This document shows positions 25,905-34,071 of a stretch of DNA of 64,000 nt, piece by piece. Source of the DNA: Verrucomicrobiaceae bacterium (GTDB taxonomy: Bacteria > Verrucomicrobiota > Verrucomicrobiia > Verrucomicrobiales > Verrucomicrobiaceae); assembly GCA_016713245.1 (NCBI GenBank), contig JADJPM010000001.1, positions 62,001-126,000 on the forward strand, written 5' to 3'. How positions within the stretch are numbered: position 1 is the first letter of the stretch; each line of letters starts with the position of its first letter. Made by a program: the position numbers and the translations under genes. The notes under the pieces are model-generated. The model had not been told where the DNA came from and made no database searches. It saw nothing but the letters and a program-made list of their open reading frames with translations.

Positions 25905-28028
25905 ATGGCTCATCCCTTCCTCACGCAGGACTTCCATATTCGGTGGTCCACCCTTACTCCAGCCCTGATCCAAAACGACATCCGCGAGGCACTGAGCCGA
26001 GCACAGGTGAAGTTGGATGCCATCATTGAGCAAGACCGGGGCAAAATGAGCTTCAAAAGCGTAATCCTTGACCTTGATGAAGCCACCAGAGAACTCAACG
26101 AGAGCTGGGGACTCGTCCAGCATCTCGATTCCCTCTGCAATTCCCCTGCCCTGCGTGAGGCACACAATGCCATGCTGCCAGAGGTAAGCTCCTTCTTCGC
26201 GAAGATCCCCCTTAACGAGCACCTTTGGGATCTCCTCGTCACCTACAGCAAGACTGAGGACGCCAGAAAACTCTCCCCAGTTCGCCGACGCGCCCTTGAT
26301 GAGTGCATGGAAGGATTCGTCGAAGCTGGCGCCGATCTGCCGCCCGATAAAAAGAAGCGCATGGAGGAAGTGCTCTCCGAGCTTTCGCAGGCCACACAGA
26401 AGTATTCGGAGAACGTTCTCGACTCCACCAACAAATGGGAATTGCTGATCGACGATCCCAAGAAACTTCTTGGCCTGCCACGCTCAGCCATCGACGCCGC
26501 CCTTGCTGATGCAGCCGCAAAGGGCCTCGGCACCGAGGAAAAGCCTGTATGGCGTTTCACGCTCAAAGCCCCCTCCATGATTCCGGTGCTGGAATACCTC
26601 GAAGACGCCGCCATCCGCCGCCAGGTGTGGGAGGGAACGACCTCCATTGGCCGCACGACGGACCACGATAACACGGCCCTCGTTTGGAAGATTCTCCGCC
26701 TCCGCCATGAGAAGGCGCAGATCATGGAAAAGGCGAATTTCGCCGATCACGTCCTTGCCCACCGCATGGCGAAGAATGGCCGCAGTGCTTTGCATTTCAT
26801 CGAAGACCTTCACCGCCGTGTGAGTGATGCCTTCCAACGTGAAACCATCGAACTTCAAGAGTTCCGCGCCGATGCTCTGCACAAGGCGGCGGACCTCTTT
26901 GAGCCCTGGGAGCTCGCTTACTGGTCCGAAAAGCAGCGAAAGGCGAAATACGACTTCGACGAGGAGGAGCTTCGTCCTTACTTCCCGCTGGATAAAGTGC
27001 TCAGCGGCATGTTCCGACTCGCTGAGATCGTTTTCGATTTGCGTATCACCGCCCGCGAGGTCGTTTACATCGAGCCCGGCAAAACCGCTGAAGGCCCCGC
27101 CACCAGCACGCAGCCTGGAAAGCCCGGCCCAGTCGAGGTCTGGCATCCGCAGGTGAAATTCTACGAGGTGCGCAACGAGAAAGGCACTCACATCGGCTCA
27201 TTCTATGCGGACTGGCATCCACGCGATTCCAAGCGCGGCGGAGCTTGGATGAACTACCTCAAAATGGGCATCCCGCCGAATGGCGACCACGATCGCCGCC
27301 TGCATCTCGGCCTCATTTGTGGCAACATGTCTCCACCCGTCGGCGATAAAGCCGCGCTGCTCACCCACGACGAAGTCTGCACCGTATTTCATGAGTTCGG
27401 CCACCTCCTGCATTTGCTCTGCGGCAGCGTCGAGGTGCCCTCGCTCAATGGCACGAGCGTCTACTGGGACTTCGTCGAGCTACCCTCGCAGCTTCTCGAA
27501 AATTTCTGTTGGGAACGCGAGAGCCTCGATCTCTTCGCCCGCCATCATGAGACCGGTGAGGCTATTCCCGCCAGGCTCTTCAAGAAGATGCTCGCCGCGA
27601 AAAACTACCGCAGCGCCAGCGACATCATGCGGCAGCTCAGCTTTGGAAAGCTCGACCTCGAACTGCACATGAAGCACGCCACTTCTGAAGGTGCCGATCT
27701 CGATGTGCTCTCCCGCCAGATCCTCGATGGTTACCTCATGGCCTTAAAGACCGAGTCTCCCAGCATGGCCCGCCGCTTTGGGCATCTCTTCAGCAGCCCC
27801 ACTGGGTATGCGGCGGGTTACTACAGCTACAAATGGGCTGAGGTACTCGATGCCGATGCCTTCACCCGCTTCCAAAAAGAAGGCGTCCTCAATCCCGCCG
27901 TCGGCCGCGACTTCCGCGATAAAATCCTCAGCAAAGGCAATAGCGAGGATCCCGCCAAGCTCTTCCATGATTTCATGGGCCGCGATCCCGATGCGAAGGC
28001 GCTCCTCGTGCGTGCTGGCCTGATGTAA
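25905..28028 (+). CDS. prlC: M3-family oligopeptidase (oligopeptidase A-like)
   Basis: A 707-residue M3 metallopeptidase. The zinc motif HEFGH is at 496-500 with the third ligand E525 in WDFVELPSQ, and the C-terminal PTGYAAGYYSYKWAEVLDAD is the family's substrate-binding segment with Tyr/His-like residues. Oligopeptidase A (PrlC) and Dcp are close relatives; they cleave short peptides in the cytoplasm, including released signal peptides. No signal peptide is present, which supports the cytoplasmic oligopeptidase A assignment. Divergent from the tRNA-Thr-tuf operon, with about 296 bases between. Confidence 0.88.
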   Translation: MAHPFLTQDFHIRWSTLTPALIQNDIREALSRAQVKLDAIIEQDRGKMSFKSVILDLDEATRELNESWGLVQHLDSLCNSPALREAHNAMLPEVSSFFAKIPLNEHLWDLLVTYSKTEDARKLSPVRRRALDECMEGFVEAGADLPPDKKKRMEEVLSELSQATQKYSENVLDSTNKWELLIDDPKKLLGLPRSAIDAALADAAAKGLGTEEKPVWRFTLKAPSMIPVLEYLEDAAIRRQVWEGTTSIGRTTDHDNTALVWKILRLRHEKAQIMEKANFADHVLAHRMAKNGRSALHFIEDLHRRVSDAFQRETIELQEFRADALHKAADLFEPWELAYWSEKQRKAKYDFDEEELRPYFPLDKVLSGMFRLAEIVFDLRITAREVVYIEPGKTAEGPATSTQPGKPGPVEVWHPQVKFYEVRNEKGTHIGSFYADWHPRDSKRGGAWMNYLKMGIPPNGDHDRRLHLGLICGNMSPPVGDKAALLTHDEVCTVFHEFGHLLHLLCGSVEVPSLNGTSVYWDFVELPSQLLENFCWERESLDLFARHHETGEAIPARLFKKMLAAKNYRSASDIMRQLSFGKLDLELHMKHATSEGADLDVLSRQILDGYLMALKTESPSMARRFGHLFSSPTGYAAGYYSYKWAEVLDADAFTRFQKEGVLNPAVGRDFRDKILSKGNSEDPAKLFHDFMGRDPDAKALLVRAGLM

Positions 28029-28047
28029 TGCCCACCGCTGCGGCTGA

Positions 28048-29622
28048 TTAGTTCCCAAAAAACTGATCACCCTTCACCACCGTACCGTCACGCAGCACCA
28101 CAGAGAAGGTGCCGCCATTCGACTTGGCTAGTCGGTCCATATCCGCCGCCGCATCCGTCTCCATCATGACGCTGGTGTGAATCACCGTGCGGGTCATGGA
28201 GCGGTTGTTTTCGCTGGTGATGATATCCACCCAGCCTTGCTCGTCACTCTTCTGGCCATCGGTCATGAAGAAAATGATGTCGGGCTTCGGGTTCGCTTTC
28301 AGCGCCATGAGCAGGCCGCTGCCCCAGTTCGTGCCACCTGGATTATCCGCCTCCTGCACGATCTTTCGGCTATCCGCAAGATTGAAGGGCGAGGCCAAAA
28401 GATAAGCAAAGGTGGGAATCTTCGCCTTCTTCCATTCGTCCGAGGTAATACTCCAACGGAACTTCTCAAACGCGGCGGACTTCTTCGGATCGATCGTGTT
28501 ATGCGGCCAGGCGAAGTCGGAGAAAAACAGAATCTGATACTGCGTACCAGAGGGCACTCGACCCAAGCTCTTGATGAGTTCCTTCTTGAGCACGTCAAAG
28601 CGACTCGTCCCACCCTCACCGACCTGAGACATCGAGGCGGAGACATCCACCACGAAGACCACCCGTCGGCCAAAGGCCGTCTGGCCGAGGAAGCTGAACA
28701 TGCCGCCCTTGCCAATGCCCGCGCCGAAACCACCACCACTGCCACCCGCCCCCATGCCTGCATTCAGCCCGAGACCGCCGGAGAGTTTTCCTAGTTCCAT
28801 GCGGTCCGTCATGCCGGAAAGATTCAGAGAGTCCATTTCCATCTCCGGGAGTTGGACGTCGGCCGTGATGGACTGCACCGTCACTCGCGACATCGGCTTG
28901 TTCTTGAGCCAGGTGTTCTTCTTCTGCCTTACCTTATGCTCCAGCGCTTCGGAGGCTGCCGCGGACTGTGGGCTACCGCCGGGCAAAAAGTCCACCTGCT
29001 TGTCCATCACATGGCGCACGGTGATCGCCGCTCCGAGGAGCAAAATAAGCGCATGAATGCCTACGCTCACACCGAGTGAGCTGGCACCGATTTTGGCTTT
29101 CCAGTCCTGCCACCAGCGGCGGCGCTTTTCTTCCACGGTGAGAGGCTCCTCCGGCACGACTTCGGGTTTTGGAGGCTGCGGGATCTCTGAAACCTTCGTT
29201 TCCACCTTCTCATCCTTGCCTACAGGCAGCACCTCAGACTTCGGAACTACGACCAGCGGCGGTTCGACGGCTTCTTCTTCAGCCTTCAGGGCTGGAGTCT
29301 CGACATGTTCCACCCGTGGCGGCTGAATGAAGATGGCAGGTGCCTCCTGCACAGGTTTTGGCGCTTCCACGAGCACTTCCGGCTCAGGCAACAACTCCGG
29401 TTCCGGCTCCACGACCTTCATCTCCGGCTCGGGCACATGCACCGGCTCAGGGTCGTGAGGCGGTGCTGCCTCCGCAGCCGCTTGCCGCGTGCTTTGATAC
29501 TCATGCCACTTCTCATCGCGGTCGATGAGGTCATCGTCGTCCACGTCTGCCACGGTAGGCAGGGCGCTCAAATCTATGTCGTGGCGGGCATGGCGGCTCA
29601 TTCGGAGTTCGGGCGGCGACAT
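28048..29622 (-). CDS. VWA-domain protein with single membrane anchor
   Basis: About 524 residues: an N-terminal cytoplasmic part with a long Pro/Glu/Val-rich stretch (about 55-165), a transmembrane helix near 183-202 (GVSVGIHALILLLGAAITV), a Gly-rich linker, and a VWA domain from about 318 with a complete MIDAS DVSASMS (326-332). The position of the helix suggests a TonB- or TadG-like arrangement with the VWA domain outside. Metal-dependent protein binding is likely; the partner is unknown. Start uncertain: ATG at 29622 has a purine-rich site upstream, but 29667 or 29601 are possible. It follows the cdaA gene pair by 76 bases or less on the same strand. Confidence 0.78.
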   Translation of the reverse strand: MSPPELRMSRHARHDIDLSALPTVADVDDDDLIDRDEKWHEYQSTRQAAAEAAPPHDPEPVHVPEPEMKVVEPEPELLPEPEVLVEAPKPVQEAPAIFIQPPRVEHVETPALKAEEEAVEPPLVVVPKSEVLPVGKDEKVETKVSEIPQPPKPEVVPEEPLTVEEKRRRWWQDWKAKIGASSLGVSVGIHALILLLGAAITVRHVMDKQVDFLPGGSPQSAAASEALEHKVRQKKNTWLKNKPMSRVTVQSITADVQLPEMEMDSLNLSGMTDRMELGKLSGGLGLNAGMGAGGSGGGFGAGIGKGGMFSFLGQTAFGRRVVFVVDVSASMSQVGEGGTSRFDVLKKELIKSLGRVPSGTQYQILFFSDFAWPHNTIDPKKSAAFEKFRWSITSDEWKKAKIPTFAYLLASPFNLADSRKIVQEADNPGGTNWGSGLLMALKANPKPDIIFFMTDGQKSDEQGWVDIITSENNRSMTRTVIHTSVMMETDAAADMDRLAKSNGGTFSVVLRDGTVVKGDQFFGN

Positions 29623-29698
29623 TCGAGCCTTTCCGCATCCGTTCAACGGACATTCTTCGCGGTCCATTAGCCGTGAGAATGCCCTCTTGAGATAAAAA

Positions 29699-29941
29699 CT
29701 ACCGTTGAGGCGCTTCTGCGGCCTTCGGCACGGCAGGCGGCGCAGGTGCGGGAATCACAATAGGAGCAGGAGCGGGCGTGAGCTGCACCGCAGGTGGCGG
29801 CATCTGCTGCCAGTAAGGCATCGGCGGACGTTCCGTTTGCGCTTTGATCAGCAGCCAGAAGAGAAAGGCCAGCACAAAGGCCACCAGCTTCTCACGCCAG
29901 TTGCGGATGACAATATTGCTAAATCGTGTGCCCCAGTTCAT
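29699..29941 (-). CDS. Minimal CdaR/YbbR-like membrane protein downstream of cdaA
   Basis: An 80-residue protein: short basic N-terminus, one transmembrane helix with WREKLVAFVLAFLFWLLIK (about 15-33), then a Pro/Ala-rich tail. The helix and its basic lead resemble the N-terminus of CdaR (YbbR-domain) proteins, which usually follow cdaA and regulate it, but all YbbR domains are missing. It overlaps the end of cdaA by 23 bases, so the two are coupled. The role as a cyclase partner is inferred from position. Could also be a small unrelated membrane peptide. Confidence 0.6.
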   Translation of the reverse strand: MNWGTRFSNIVIRNWREKLVAFVLAFLFWLLIKAQTERPPMPYWQQMPPPAVQLTPAPAPIVIPAPAPPAVPKAAEAPQR

Positions 29942-30734
29942 GGCCCTCCTCCTTGTCTTTTTTCACCGGCGTTCCATCGCCGTTGCTGTCACCGGAGAGG
30001 ATTTCATTGATGCGCTGGCGCAGTTCGTCCGGTTCGAGATCGTGCTCTAGCTTACCCTGATAGCAGAGTGACAAAGCGCCGGTCTCCTCGCTCACCACGA
30101 GGGCGATGGCATCCGTCTCCTCCGTGATGCCCATGCCCGCACGGTGGCGCAGGCCGATGGCCCGATCCTGAATGTCACGCTGACTCACCGGAAAAACACA
30201 GCCAGCACTGGCAAGGCGCCCCTGATCAATAATCAGCCCGCCATCGTGCAGCACGGTCTTCGGATGAAAAATCGTCGCGATGAGCTCGGTCGAGATCGCC
30301 GCGTCGATCTCGACGCCCGATTCAGCATAGAGTTTGAGGTCAATGCCACGCTTCAGAGCAAAAAGAGCCCCGCAGCGTCGCGAGGAAAGCTGCTGCATGG
30401 CCTCCATCAGCAGGTCGAGCGCCTCAGGATCAGGTCGGTTAAAGGAGAACATCCGACTGCTACCCAGCTCCGCCAGCACACGGCGCAGCTCCGGCTGGAA
30501 CAGCACCACCAGGGCGATGGCAAGGAACACGGACACTCGCTGCAACAGCCAAGTAATAACCTCCAACTCCAGCAGCAGCGAGATCAGCGCCAAGCTCAAA
30601 AGCAGAATGAGCAGCCCTGTCAGGATGCGGGCACCACGCGTGGCACGGAAGAAGAGATACCCATGATACGCCAGCGCGGCGAGGATGAGGATCTCCACGC
30701 CGTCGCGCCAGTGCGTTGTCAAAAAGTCCCACAT
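29919..30734 (-). CDS. cdaA: Diadenylate cyclase, CdaA type
   Basis: A 271-residue CdaA-type DAC protein: three N-terminal transmembrane helices (about 14-30, 36-55, 58-79), then the DAC domain with the signature LHDGGLII (D164-G166) and GLRHRAGMG (196-200). It makes cyclic di-AMP from two ATP, controlling potassium, osmotic and cell-wall homeostasis. The canonical motifs are DGA and RHRAA; here they are DGG and RHRAG, mild changes seen by eye that may or may not affect rate. The C-terminal tail (after about 245) is charged and poorly conserved. Overlaps the small CdaR-like gene. Confidence 0.88.
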   Translation of the reverse strand: MWDFLTTHWRDGVEILILAALAYHGYLFFRATRGARILTGLLILLLSLALISLLLELEVITWLLQRVSVFLAIALVVLFQPELRRVLAELGSSRMFSFNRPDPEALDLLMEAMQQLSSRRCGALFALKRGIDLKLYAESGVEIDAAISTELIATIFHPKTVLHDGGLIIDQGRLASAGCVFPVSQRDIQDRAIGLRHRAGMGITEETDAIALVVSEETGALSLCYQGKLEHDLEPDELRQRINEILSGDSNGDGTPVKKDKEEGHELGHTI

Positions 30735-30789
30735 GCGGTCGAGTGCGGCCCATGATGGCGCTCAGGGAGGTTTTGGCAAAAGGAAGGTC

Positions 30790-32262
30790 TTACTTCTTCG
30801 CCTTACCCGGAATCTGCGGCTTCGCTTCGGAATGCGTGGCGAGGAGCTGGCGAAGTCTGGCCACGACCTCGGGCTGGTCGGCAGCGAGGTTCTTGGTCTC
30901 GGCGGGACCGGATTGGTAGTCGTAGAGTTCGAGAATGGCACTCTCGGCAGGTGCACCCGGCTTTTTCCATTCCACGAGGCGATGCCGCGCGGTGCGGATG
31001 GCACGGCCGATGAGGCCCTGCGGGCGTGGATAGACGTGGATGACATGGTCTCGCGTGCTGGCCGCAGGATCAGCCAGCACCTGGGCAAAGCTGCGACCAT
31101 CGACCTGCTTTGGTGCGGGGAGTTTCGCGAGCTCGGCGAGGGTCGGATAGATGTCACAGGTCTCGATGAGTGCCTCGGTGCGCTTTCCGCCCGCGATGCC
31201 GGGACCGGCGAAGATGACGGGGATTCGCGCGGCCTGCTCGTAGTTCGAGTGTTTGCACCACATGCCGTGATCACCGAGGTGCCAGCCGTGATCACCCCAC
31301 AAGACGATGATCGTCTTTTCGGCTAAACCATTCGCGTCGAGCGCATCGAGCACCTTGCCGAGTTGGGCGTCCATGTAGCTCGTGGCCGCGTAGTAGCCGT
31401 GGATGAGGTGACGGGCCTGCTCGGGCGTCACGGGGCCTTTTTCGGGCATGTCTTTGTATTGTCGCAATTCACCCCAGGTGGTCGGCGCGAAGTCAGGAGC
31501 GCCTTCAGGAGCCTTTTGGAGTTCCGGGAGCTTAAAGACCGCAGGATCGTAGAGATCCCAATACTTCTTCGGAGCCACGAAAGGCAGGTGTGGCTTCAAA
31601 AAGCCCACGGCGAGGAAAAAGGGTACGTCGGGCTTTGCCTTGGCCGCAGCGAGCCGCTTCATGGCTTCGTCCGCGATGATGCCGTCGCCGTAGCGATTGT
31701 CCGGCACATCAGCTGATTCGGTGGGAGCGCCGCGAGGCAGCTTCCACGGTTCCTTGAGCTTGTTTTCAAACAGCGCCTCCTCGCGAGTGGACTCCGGCGG
31801 ATTGTTCTCGGGCAGCGCGTAGCTGATCGTCTTCGGGCTAAAGTGCGGCACGCTCCACGAGACCTCGTCATTCACATTGCCATGGCCCACATGGAAAATT
31901 TTTCCCAGCGCCTCCGTGCGATAACCCTGCGCCATGAAGTGCTGCGGCAGCGTGACGGCATCCGGCACGGCTTTGCGGAAGTTCGTGCTCAGCTCGTAGA
32001 TGCCGAGCGTCTGCGGTCGCAGGCCGGTGAGCAGCGTGTTTCGCGACGGGGCGCACACGGCTTGATTGCAGAACGCCTTTTCAAACAGCACGCCGCGAGC
32101 GGCGAGGCGGTCGATGTGGGGCGTTTTCACGACGTTATCGCCGTAGCAACCGATCACCGGCTTCAAATCATCCACGCAGATGAGCAGCACGTTCGGTTTC
32201 GAAGCCGCAGTGAGCATCGAGGCGATGGCAAGGAAGGTGTAAAAAGAGCGGAACATGAGCAC
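30790..32262 (-). CDS. Secreted S1 sulfatase (iduronate-2-sulfatase-like)
   Basis: A 490-residue type I sulfatase with an N-terminal signal peptide (hydrophobic 6-19). The formylglycine motif is CAPSRNTLLTG (C70), the metal-binding DD pair is in LLICVDDLK (31-32), and the second metal site is in LWGDHGWHLGDHGMWCKHS. Sequence style is closest to iduronate-2-sulfatase-type (S1_7) enzymes, common in Verrucomicrobiota and used to desulfate polysaccharides such as fucoidan or glycosaminoglycans. The C70 needs an FGly-generating enzyme, not seen in the window. No glycoside hydrolase is adjacent, so the substrate is open. Confidence 0.88.
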   Translation of the reverse strand: MLMFRSFYTFLAIASMLTAASKPNVLLICVDDLKPVIGCYGDNVVKTPHIDRLAARGVLFEKAFCNQAVCAPSRNTLLTGLRPQTLGIYELSTNFRKAVPDAVTLPQHFMAQGYRTEALGKIFHVGHGNVNDEVSWSVPHFSPKTISYALPENNPPESTREEALFENKLKEPWKLPRGAPTESADVPDNRYGDGIIADEAMKRLAAAKAKPDVPFFLAVGFLKPHLPFVAPKKYWDLYDPAVFKLPELQKAPEGAPDFAPTTWGELRQYKDMPEKGPVTPEQARHLIHGYYAATSYMDAQLGKVLDALDANGLAEKTIIVLWGDHGWHLGDHGMWCKHSNYEQAARIPVIFAGPGIAGGKRTEALIETCDIYPTLAELAKLPAPKQVDGRSFAQVLADPAASTRDHVIHVYPRPQGLIGRAIRTARHRLVEWKKPGAPAESAILELYDYQSGPAETKNLAADQPEVVARLRQLLATHSEAKPQIPGKAKK

Positions 32263-32424
32263 GACGATAACGAAGGCATTCTGCGCATGTGACGCCTTTT
32301 TTCAGTTTCAGTCATCGTTCGAAAAAAATCTTTGAGGGATCAAAACGGCCACGGGGTAGCACCCGATGAGCGCGACCAACCATGCGCTCAATCAAACCCA
32401 ACCAACCCGAAAACACACCCAACC

Positions 32425-32658
32425 ATGAAACCCACCCTGCTTGCGATCCTCGCCGTGACCACCCTCGTCTCGTGCAATGCGCCCTCCGTGCCCAGCCTCA
32501 CGCAGACCTACAATGGCAAGCCCGTGCTCACCCGCGCCAGCCATCCCTCCGGCGGCCCGATGACCGAGGTGGACGGCGTTTACCTCGGCCGCCGCTACTA
32601 CCATCCGCCCGGAGCCAAGACGGGCCTCGCCTGGATCGACGTATATGGTCAGCGCTGA
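32425..32658 (+). CDS. Small lipoprotein of unknown function
   Basis: A 77-residue protein with a lipoprotein signal (MKPTLLAILAVTTLVSC, lipobox LVSC at about 14-17) and a short mature part containing Tyr/Gly/Pro-rich segments (LGRRYYHPPG). I do not recognise a family. It precedes the anti-sigma/sensor/sigma genes by 47 bases on the same strand, so it may be the first gene of that operon, placing a surface or periplasmic lipoprotein under the control of, or upstream of, the signalling module. The ATG at 32425 was preferred to 32332 because of the signal. Confidence 0.65.
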   Translation: MKPTLLAILAVTTLVSCNAPSVPSLTQTYNGKPVLTRASHPSGGPMTEVDGVYLGRRYYHPPGAKTGLAWIDVYGQR

Positions 32659-32705
32659 TCCATGCGCCCGCCTCCTTCACCCCAAAACCTGAGCCTGCAC
32701 CTGCC

Positions 32706-33023
32706 ATGAAGCCCGAAGATCCCGATCCCCTCGATGATCTGCTCGCCCAGTGGCAGGTGCCGCAGGCCGAAACACCGCCAGACTTCCGTCGTGAAGTCTG
32801 GCGGCGCATTTCCGCCACGGAATCCGAGCCCGGCTGGATCGAAAAACTCGCCTGGTGGCTCCTTCGCCCGAACCGCGAGGCATTCATCATCGCCGCCGCC
32901 ATCGTGCTCGCCGTCTTTTGGGGCCTCACGCATCCACCGCAGCCGGAGTTCACGCCGCATGACGCCTACGTCATGTCCGTGAGCCCCTTTGATCCGCATC
33001 ATCTCGACGGCCGCTACCCATGA
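32706..33023 (+). CDS. CnrY-like small membrane anti-sigma factor (putative)
   Basis: A 105-residue protein: an acidic, Trp-rich cytoplasmic N-terminus (DDLLAQWQVPQAETPPDFRR, 10-30), a transmembrane helix at 58-76, and a short periplasmic tail. Size and layout match CnrY-type anti-sigma factors, which hold their ECF sigma factor at the membrane. It overlaps the downstream sensor gene by four bases (ATGA). Calling it an anti-sigma factor rests on gene order (CnrY-CnrX-CnrH-like) rather than on sequence identity, which is not visible by eye. Confidence 0.6.
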   Translation: MKPEDPDPLDDLLAQWQVPQAETPPDFRREVWRRISATESEPGWIEKLAWWLLRPNREAFIIAAAIVLAVFWGLTHPPQPEFTPHDAYVMSVSPFDPHHLDGRYP

Positions 33024-33496
33024 CACCCGCCGGACGCATCGCCGCCTTTGTCTTTCTGACCGCCGTCGCGGCCGGAGCCGCGCTCTGGGCCACACGCGAG
33101 AGCCTGCGCCCTCGCGAAACCCCGCAGGAAGTCGGCCTCCGCTGGTTGAAGGACGAGTATCATCTCGACGAGGCCACCTTTGAAAAGGTCAGCGCCCTGC
33201 ACCGCGACTACTTCCGCCAGTGCGACAAGATGTGCCGCCAGATCAACGAAGCGGATCGTCCGCTGCTCTGGCGTGCCCGCCACCGCAACCGCCAGCCTGG
33301 CGAGCTCGACGCCCAACTCGCCCGCGATCAAATCGTGTGTGGCGACTGCGAAAAAGCCGCCACCGAGCACTTGCGGCAAGTCGCCCGGCTCATGCCCGCA
33401 TCCAGCGGCCAGCGCTTCCTCAACGACATCCTTCCCGTCATGCAGAAGCAGCGCCGCGTGCATGACGAGAACCTCTCCTCCAATCTCCGCCGATGA
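33020..33496 (+). CDS. CnrX-like periplasmic sensor (heavy-metal-resistance fold)
   Basis: A 158-residue protein with one N-terminal transmembrane helix (about 6-24) and a helical periplasmic domain of the CnrX/Spy/ZraP type (WLKDEYHLDEATFEKVSALH, then further helices). Candidate metal ligands are H48, H61, C68, C72, C107, C110, H117 and M141; the paired cysteines (CDKMC and CGDC) suggest metal or redox sensing, unlike CnrX's His/Glu/Met site. It is coupled by four-base overlaps to the anti-sigma-like gene before it and the sigma gene after it. Function by analogy only. Confidence 0.7.
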   Translation: MTPAGRIAAFVFLTAVAAGAALWATRESLRPRETPQEVGLRWLKDEYHLDEATFEKVSALHRDYFRQCDKMCRQINEADRPLLWRARHRNRQPGELDAQLARDQIVCGDCEKAATEHLRQVARLMPASSGQRFLNDILPVMQKQRRVHDENLSSNLRR

Positions 33497-34068
33497 GCAG
33501 CCCCGCTCGTGACGAGCTCGATGCCGAACTCATGCGCACCCTGGCCGAGGGGGACGATCTCGCGCTGAACCGCCTCATGGACGCGTGGAGCCAGCCGCTC
33601 ATCAGCTACCTCATGCGCCTCACCGGCAGCCACGCCACCGCGTGTGACCTCGCCCAGGAAAGCTTCGTCCGCGTGCACCGGCACCGCCTGGAGTTTCGCC
33701 CCTCGCAAAAGTTCTCCACCTGGCTCTTTGCCATCGCCACGAATCTCGCCCGCAATCATGCCCGCTGGCGTTCACGCCATCCCGAGGCCCTCACCGAGCC
33801 CGAAAACCTCCGCGAGCTCCGCGTGGCCAGCACCCACGCCACACCAGACCAACAAGCCGCCGCCAACGAACGCCTCGCCGCCGTGCAAAAAGCCGTCAGC
33901 GAGCTCCCACACGACCTGCGTGAGGTTTTGATCCTCTCCACCTGGCACGGCCTCAGCCACGCCGAGATCGCCCGTGTGCAGGACACGACGGAAAAAGCCG
34001 TCGAAGTGCGTCTCTACCGCGCCCGCAAACTGCTGCGCGAGATCCTCGGTGATCTTCTCTCCGCGTGA
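33493..34068 (+). CDS. ECF-type RNA polymerase sigma factor (CnrH-like context)
   Basis: A 191-residue ECF sigma factor. Region 2 contains the helix DLAQESFVRVHRHRLEF with PSQKFSTWLFAIATNLARNH, and region 4 the helix-turn-helix LPHDLREVLILSTWHGLSHAEIARVQDTTEKAVEVRLYRAR. It is the last gene of a three-gene chain joined by ATGA overlaps: membrane protein, periplasmic sensor, sigma. This is the order of cnrY-cnrX-cnrH, where metal binding by CnrX frees CnrH. Its regulon is not visible in the window; no efflux genes follow. It converges on the M32 carboxypeptidase gene with 3 bases between. Confidence 0.88.
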   Translation: MSSPARDELDAELMRTLAEGDDLALNRLMDAWSQPLISYLMRLTGSHATACDLAQESFVRVHRHRLEFRPSQKFSTWLFAIATNLARNHARWRSRHPEALTEPENLRELRVASTHATPDQQAAANERLAAVQKAVSELPHDLREVLILSTWHGLSHAEIARVQDTTEKAVEVRLYRARKLLREILGDLLSA

Positions 34069-34071
34069 TGA

